Source of the DNA: Thiohalocapsa sp.
GTDB taxonomy: Bacteria; Pseudomonadota; Gammaproteobacteria; Chromatiales; Chromatiaceae
Length of the DNA stretch: 55,277 nucleotides
Direction: 5' to 3'
NCBI RefSeq assembly: GCF_022340605.1
Contig: NZ_JAJDNQ010000164.1
Span: 1-55,277, forward strand
This document shows positions 52,781 through 55,277 of this stretch, piece by piece. A model generated the notes under the pieces. That model did no database searches and was not told the DNA's origin. It worked only from the letters and a program-made list of their open reading frames with translations. The position numbers were made by a program, and so were the translations under genes. Every line of letters begins with the position of its first letter. Positions within the stretch are counted from its first letter, which is position 1.

Positions 52781-53827
52781 CTACTCCGCCGCGCGGGCGC
52801 GCGCCAGCGCCTGGCTGCGGGCGTAGCGCTGGTAGTTCCAGCCCTTTTCATAGGCGCGCTCGCTGACGAAGCCGAGGCTGTTTTGCATGCGGCCCTGGAG
52901 CACGAGGGCGTCGGTGGTGAGCACCTGGCGGCCGTTCTCGGCGAAGAAGGCCAGCGCCGGGAGCTGTGTGAACCCGAGCTCGGCGTACCAGTCGCCGGGC
53001 GTGGTGCGTGCGCCGGCGGGTGTCAGCACCGGGGCGGTGGTGTCGTCGGCGTCGAGGCGCACGACGTCGAAGCCGGCGAGCCGCTCCCGAATGGTGTCGT
53101 CCCCCAACACCTCACGGTGGAAGCGTCCGCAGCCGCCGCAGTCCTTCCCCTCGAAGATCACCAGCAGGGGTCGCTCCGCGGGCATCCGGTTGCGGGCCAG
53201 TGCGTAGGGCGGCGGCTCGAACAGCGGGTCTTTCGGCAGGCTCCAGGCCGCCGCTGCGTTGCCGGCGGCGCCGCTATGCTGCTGGAGGTAGTCGTGCAGG
53301 CTCATCTCCTTGTCATGGCCGTCGATGAGATATCTCAGTACCTGCCGGAAGCGCTCCGGGCCGTAATAGCCGGTGAGCTTCAGCAACGGCTCGCCCGAGG
53401 TGTCGTAGAACAGCAGGGTCGGCGCGAACTCCACGCCCTCGGCCACCGCAAAGGCTTTCACTCGTGTCGAGTTGCCCGCGAAGTCCGTCAGCTCGGCATC
53501 GGAGAAGATCTCCAGCCCGATCGCGTCGAAGTGCTCGCGCAGCCGCGCGGCGATGGCCGGATCGCCCAGGCTCTTTTCGAGGAACAGGTGGCAGTAGGAG
53601 CAGCCCTGGGTGGCAAAGAACAGGAACAGCCCCTGCTTGCTGGCGTCCGCGGCCATGGCCGCATCGTCCGGGAGATCGAGGAAGCTGTCCTTGAACCAGT
53701 CCGGGTAGTGGATCTGCTCAATGGTCGTGTCGTCGAAGCCGGGCTCGGCAGCGAGGGCGATGGGTGAGGCGAGGGTGATGGTGAGCGCGAGGGCGCAGCC
53801 AAGCACGGTTTGCAGCGTGTTGGGCAT
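52781..53827 (-). CDS. Periplasmic protein with two thioredoxin-like domains
   Basis: The 348-aa protein has a signal peptide (MPNTLQTVLGCALALTITLA, cleavage near ALAAEP). The first thioredoxin-like domain has the redox pair in FFATQGCSYCHLFLEKSL and a cis-Pro region VEFAPTLLFYD. The second has GKDCGGCGRFHREVLG and FTQLPALAFFAENG. Single-domain relatives include SoxW/DsbE-like and DUF255-type proteins. It probably works as a periplasmic thiol reductant, for example in sulfur oxidation or cytochrome maturation. It is encoded alone. Confidence 0.85.
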   Translation of the reverse strand: MPNTLQTVLGCALALTITLASPIALAAEPGFDDTTIEQIHYPDWFKDSFLDLPDDAAMAADASKQGLFLFFATQGCSYCHLFLEKSLGDPAIAARLREHFDAIGLEIFSDAELTDFAGNSTRVKAFAVAEGVEFAPTLLFYDTSGEPLLKLTGYYGPERFRQVLRYLIDGHDKEMSLHDYLQQHSGAAGNAAAAWSLPKDPLFEPPPYALARNRMPAERPLLVIFEGKDCGGCGRFHREVLGDDTIRERLAGFDVVRLDADDTTAPVLTPAGARTTPGDWYAELGFTQLPALAFFAENGRQVLTTDALVLQGRMQNSLGFVSERAYEKGWNYQRYARSQALARARAAE

Positions 53828-53869
53828 CGGATCAACTCCAACAGGGCAGCTTGCAGGCAGGGCAGGTTA

Positions 53870-54010
53870 CTAAACGCAGGGAAAGTTGTGTCCTACTTCC
53901 GCAACGTTTCAGTCGTTTTTAAATCGTTCCTTAGGGCTCCGATTACGACAACGACAACGACAACGACAACGAGGGAGCCGGGTCTCGGAATTTCCGCGTC
54001 GAAGCACTAG
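53870..54010. repeat. CTAG-bounded hexamer element, copy 4
   Basis: The right arm is well preserved: GATTACGACAACGACAACGA with further GACAAC units, GGGAGCCGGGTCTCGGAATT and terminal GCACTAG (54004-54010), directly followed by CGCACTAG. The left arm is degenerate (CTACTTCCGCAACGTTTCAG) and the CTAGTGC end is lost. The element end overlaps the stop codon of the minus-strand DUF72 gene. Confidence 0.75.
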
Positions 54011-55011
54011 CGCACTAGCGCCTGCGCCAGCTCGATCACGCTGAGCGGCGAGGAACCCTCGGCCTTGTTGTTGACGATGACGAAGACCTCCCGTCCCTGG
54101 GCGAGCGCGGCGGACACGAGCGCGGCGATGGCCTGGCGGGTGTCCGGGTCCGGCTCCGCAAGCCGGTCGAAGGGGTCGTACAGGTCGCGCGCCTCGTCGT
54201 AACCGCGGTTGCGGCGCAGCAGCCAGCGGATCACCAGCGGGTCTGTCGCCGGCTGCACCGCGAAGAGCTCCCGTTGCGCGGTCAACTCCGGCAGGCGCGG
54301 ATGGCAGGCGAGGGAGGGCACCGCGCCGCCGTGATGCAGCGCGGCGGCGAGGTCCGGTGTCAGCAGGTCCGCATCGCGCGGTTCCACCGCATACACCGGC
54401 CCCGCGGGCAGGCGCTTCAGGAAGCGGTACAGGTCCTCGGCGAAGCGCCGTGGATTGGTGTTGCGTCCTTGCGGCGGAAACTGGAACAACAGCACGCCGG
54501 CGCGCTCGCCCAATGCCGCCGTGTAGGGTTCCACCGCCTGCCGCAGCGCGGTCTCCACGTCCAGGAAGGTTGGATTGTGCCGCCAACGGCCGTCGCGCTC
54601 GCGCACGAACCGCTGGGTGACCACGGCCGGCGCCTTCACCAGAAAGCGAAAATCCGCCGGCACTTGCAGCGCCCAGCGGGCGAGCCGGCGGGCATCCAGC
54701 GGTGCATAGAAGCCGCTGTCCACGCCGACGGTGCCGAGCAGGGGATGGTGTGCATAGGCCGTCAGCCCGTCCCGCGACAGCACGGTCTTGGTGGCTGTGC
54801 CGGCGTAGATCAGCCCGGCCCAGCCAGGGAACGACCAGCTGGAAGTACCGAGCCTGAGGCCCGGCGGCAACTGCGCCGCGAGCGCGGCCAGCTCGGCCGG
54901 CGCGGTTGCCGGCTCGACCGTGCCGGCGGATGGCCCGGGCCGAACGCCAGTATTGTCATCCACCGCGGGCGCAGGCAGGGCCGTGTCGAACAGGCTGAGC
55001 TGAGAGGGCAT
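54007..55011 (-). CDS. DUF72 (YecE-like) protein
   Basis: The 334-aa protein has a TIM-barrel-like DUF72 domain: LRLGTSSWSFPGWAGLIYAG, FYAPLDARRLARWALQVPAD, LLFQFPPQGRN, YAVEPRDADLLTP and the C-terminal VFVIVNNKAEGSSPLSVIEL. An N-terminal extension of about 50 residues (MPSQLSLFDTALPAPA) is present in a subset of the family. The function is unknown. The TAG stop is supplied by the terminal GCACTAG of the adjoining repeat element. Confidence 0.9.
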   Translation of the reverse strand: MPSQLSLFDTALPAPAVDDNTGVRPGPSAGTVEPATAPAELAALAAQLPPGLRLGTSSWSFPGWAGLIYAGTATKTVLSRDGLTAYAHHPLLGTVGVDSGFYAPLDARRLARWALQVPADFRFLVKAPAVVTQRFVRERDGRWRHNPTFLDVETALRQAVEPYTAALGERAGVLLFQFPPQGRNTNPRRFAEDLYRFLKRLPAGPVYAVEPRDADLLTPDLAAALHHGGAVPSLACHPRLPELTAQRELFAVQPATDPLVIRWLLRRNRGYDEARDLYDPFDRLAEPDPDTRQAIAALVSAALAQGREVFVIVNNKAEGSSPLSVIELAQALVR

Positions 55012-55085
55012 GGGCGGTGCTCGAAGTCTCGCGGGTGCGGGGGCTTCTCACGGAGATTGTTCCCCCGCCCCGGCGCCGCAACCGG

Positions 55086-55277
55086 GAGCGCCGGCATCTG
55101 GGAGCGCCGGCATCCTGCCGGCAACTGGGACCAGGGGCGTCTCGCCCCTGGGACGGGAACATCCTGTTCAGTCGCCCCAAACCGCGAATGCACCCCGATG
55201 CTCCTAAACCAGCGGTACGCTGCCGATCGACTATGCCGGCGAGACGTCGGCGCTCCCGGTGGCCGGCAAGATGCCGG
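55086..55277. repeat. REP-like GCCGGC-family units at the window end
   Basis: Units GGGAGCGCCGGCATC occur twice in tandem at 55086-55115 and continue into CTGCCGGCAACTGGGACC. A further copy (TATGCCGGCGAGACGTCGGC onward) runs from 55231 to the window edge. No gene is seen in 55012-55277. Confidence 0.75.

Overview
This is a GC-rich window (about 70% G+C) from the chromosome of a gammaproteobacterium, most likely a purple sulfur bacterium (Chromatiaceae, Thiocapsa-like). The best evidence is the [NiFe]-hydrogenase operon at 34.5-39.5 kb in the order small subunit - isp1 - isp2 - large subunit, the arrangement described for Thiocapsa roseopersicina hynS-isp1-isp2-hynL. Interspersed palindromic and hexamer repeats are dense. 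No rRNA, tRNA or convincing CRISPR array was seen.

0-11.7 kb is an accessory, defence-like region. It opens with a diversity-generating retroelement (DGR): an HRDC-domain accessory gene, a DGR-type reverse transcriptase, a 123-bp template repeat (TR), and a formylglycine-generating-enzyme-like (C-type-lectin-fold) target gene whose 3' end is the variable repeat (VR). TR and VR differ at 16 positions, and all 16 are adenines in the TR. The target gene carries an internal deletion/frameshift upstream of the VR. Two near-identical palindromic elements bracket the cassette. Next come a zinc-ribbon protein, a probable small hypothetical gene, a 2036-aa DUF4011/SF1 helicase/Vsr-like nuclease/DUF3320 protein (Hhe-type defence architecture) and a RelE/ParE-type toxin-antitoxin pair.

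11.7-33.1 kb is mostly housekeeping and transport: soluble transhydrogenase SthA, a CWC cysteine-rich protein, a DUF2189 membrane protein, a DsbD/ScsB-like thiol reductase with a redoxin, a 5'-truncated beta-carbonic anhydrase remnant, a large DUF349 protein, an MBL-fold hydrolase, an RDD membrane protein, a sensor kinase/LuxR-type regulator pair, a UMF1-type MFS transporter, and a three-gene peptide-type ABC transporter in which the second permease and first ATPase are fused and no binding protein is present.

33.1-40.2 kb holds an unannotated 34-codon membrane peptide gene, an AT-rich regulatory island with two perfect TTGAC-N4-GTCAA palindromes, the hydrogenase operon, a small cysteine-containing protein after hynL, and a strong intrinsic terminator.

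40.3-48.4 kb is rich in enzymes that make or break amide bonds: an Anbu proteasome-like peptidase, an amidoligase overlapping a class I glutamine amidotransferase, an aspartoacylase-like metallopeptidase and a GCS2 carboxylate-amine ligase. DUF302, DUF2237, YqaA/DedA and VanZ-like proteins and a MurU-like nucleotidyltransferase lie among them. 48.5-50.3 kb is a rearrangement scar with broken mscS, amidohydrolase and TPR-like fragments. The window ends with FtsH, a periplasmic double-thioredoxin protein and a DUF72 protein.
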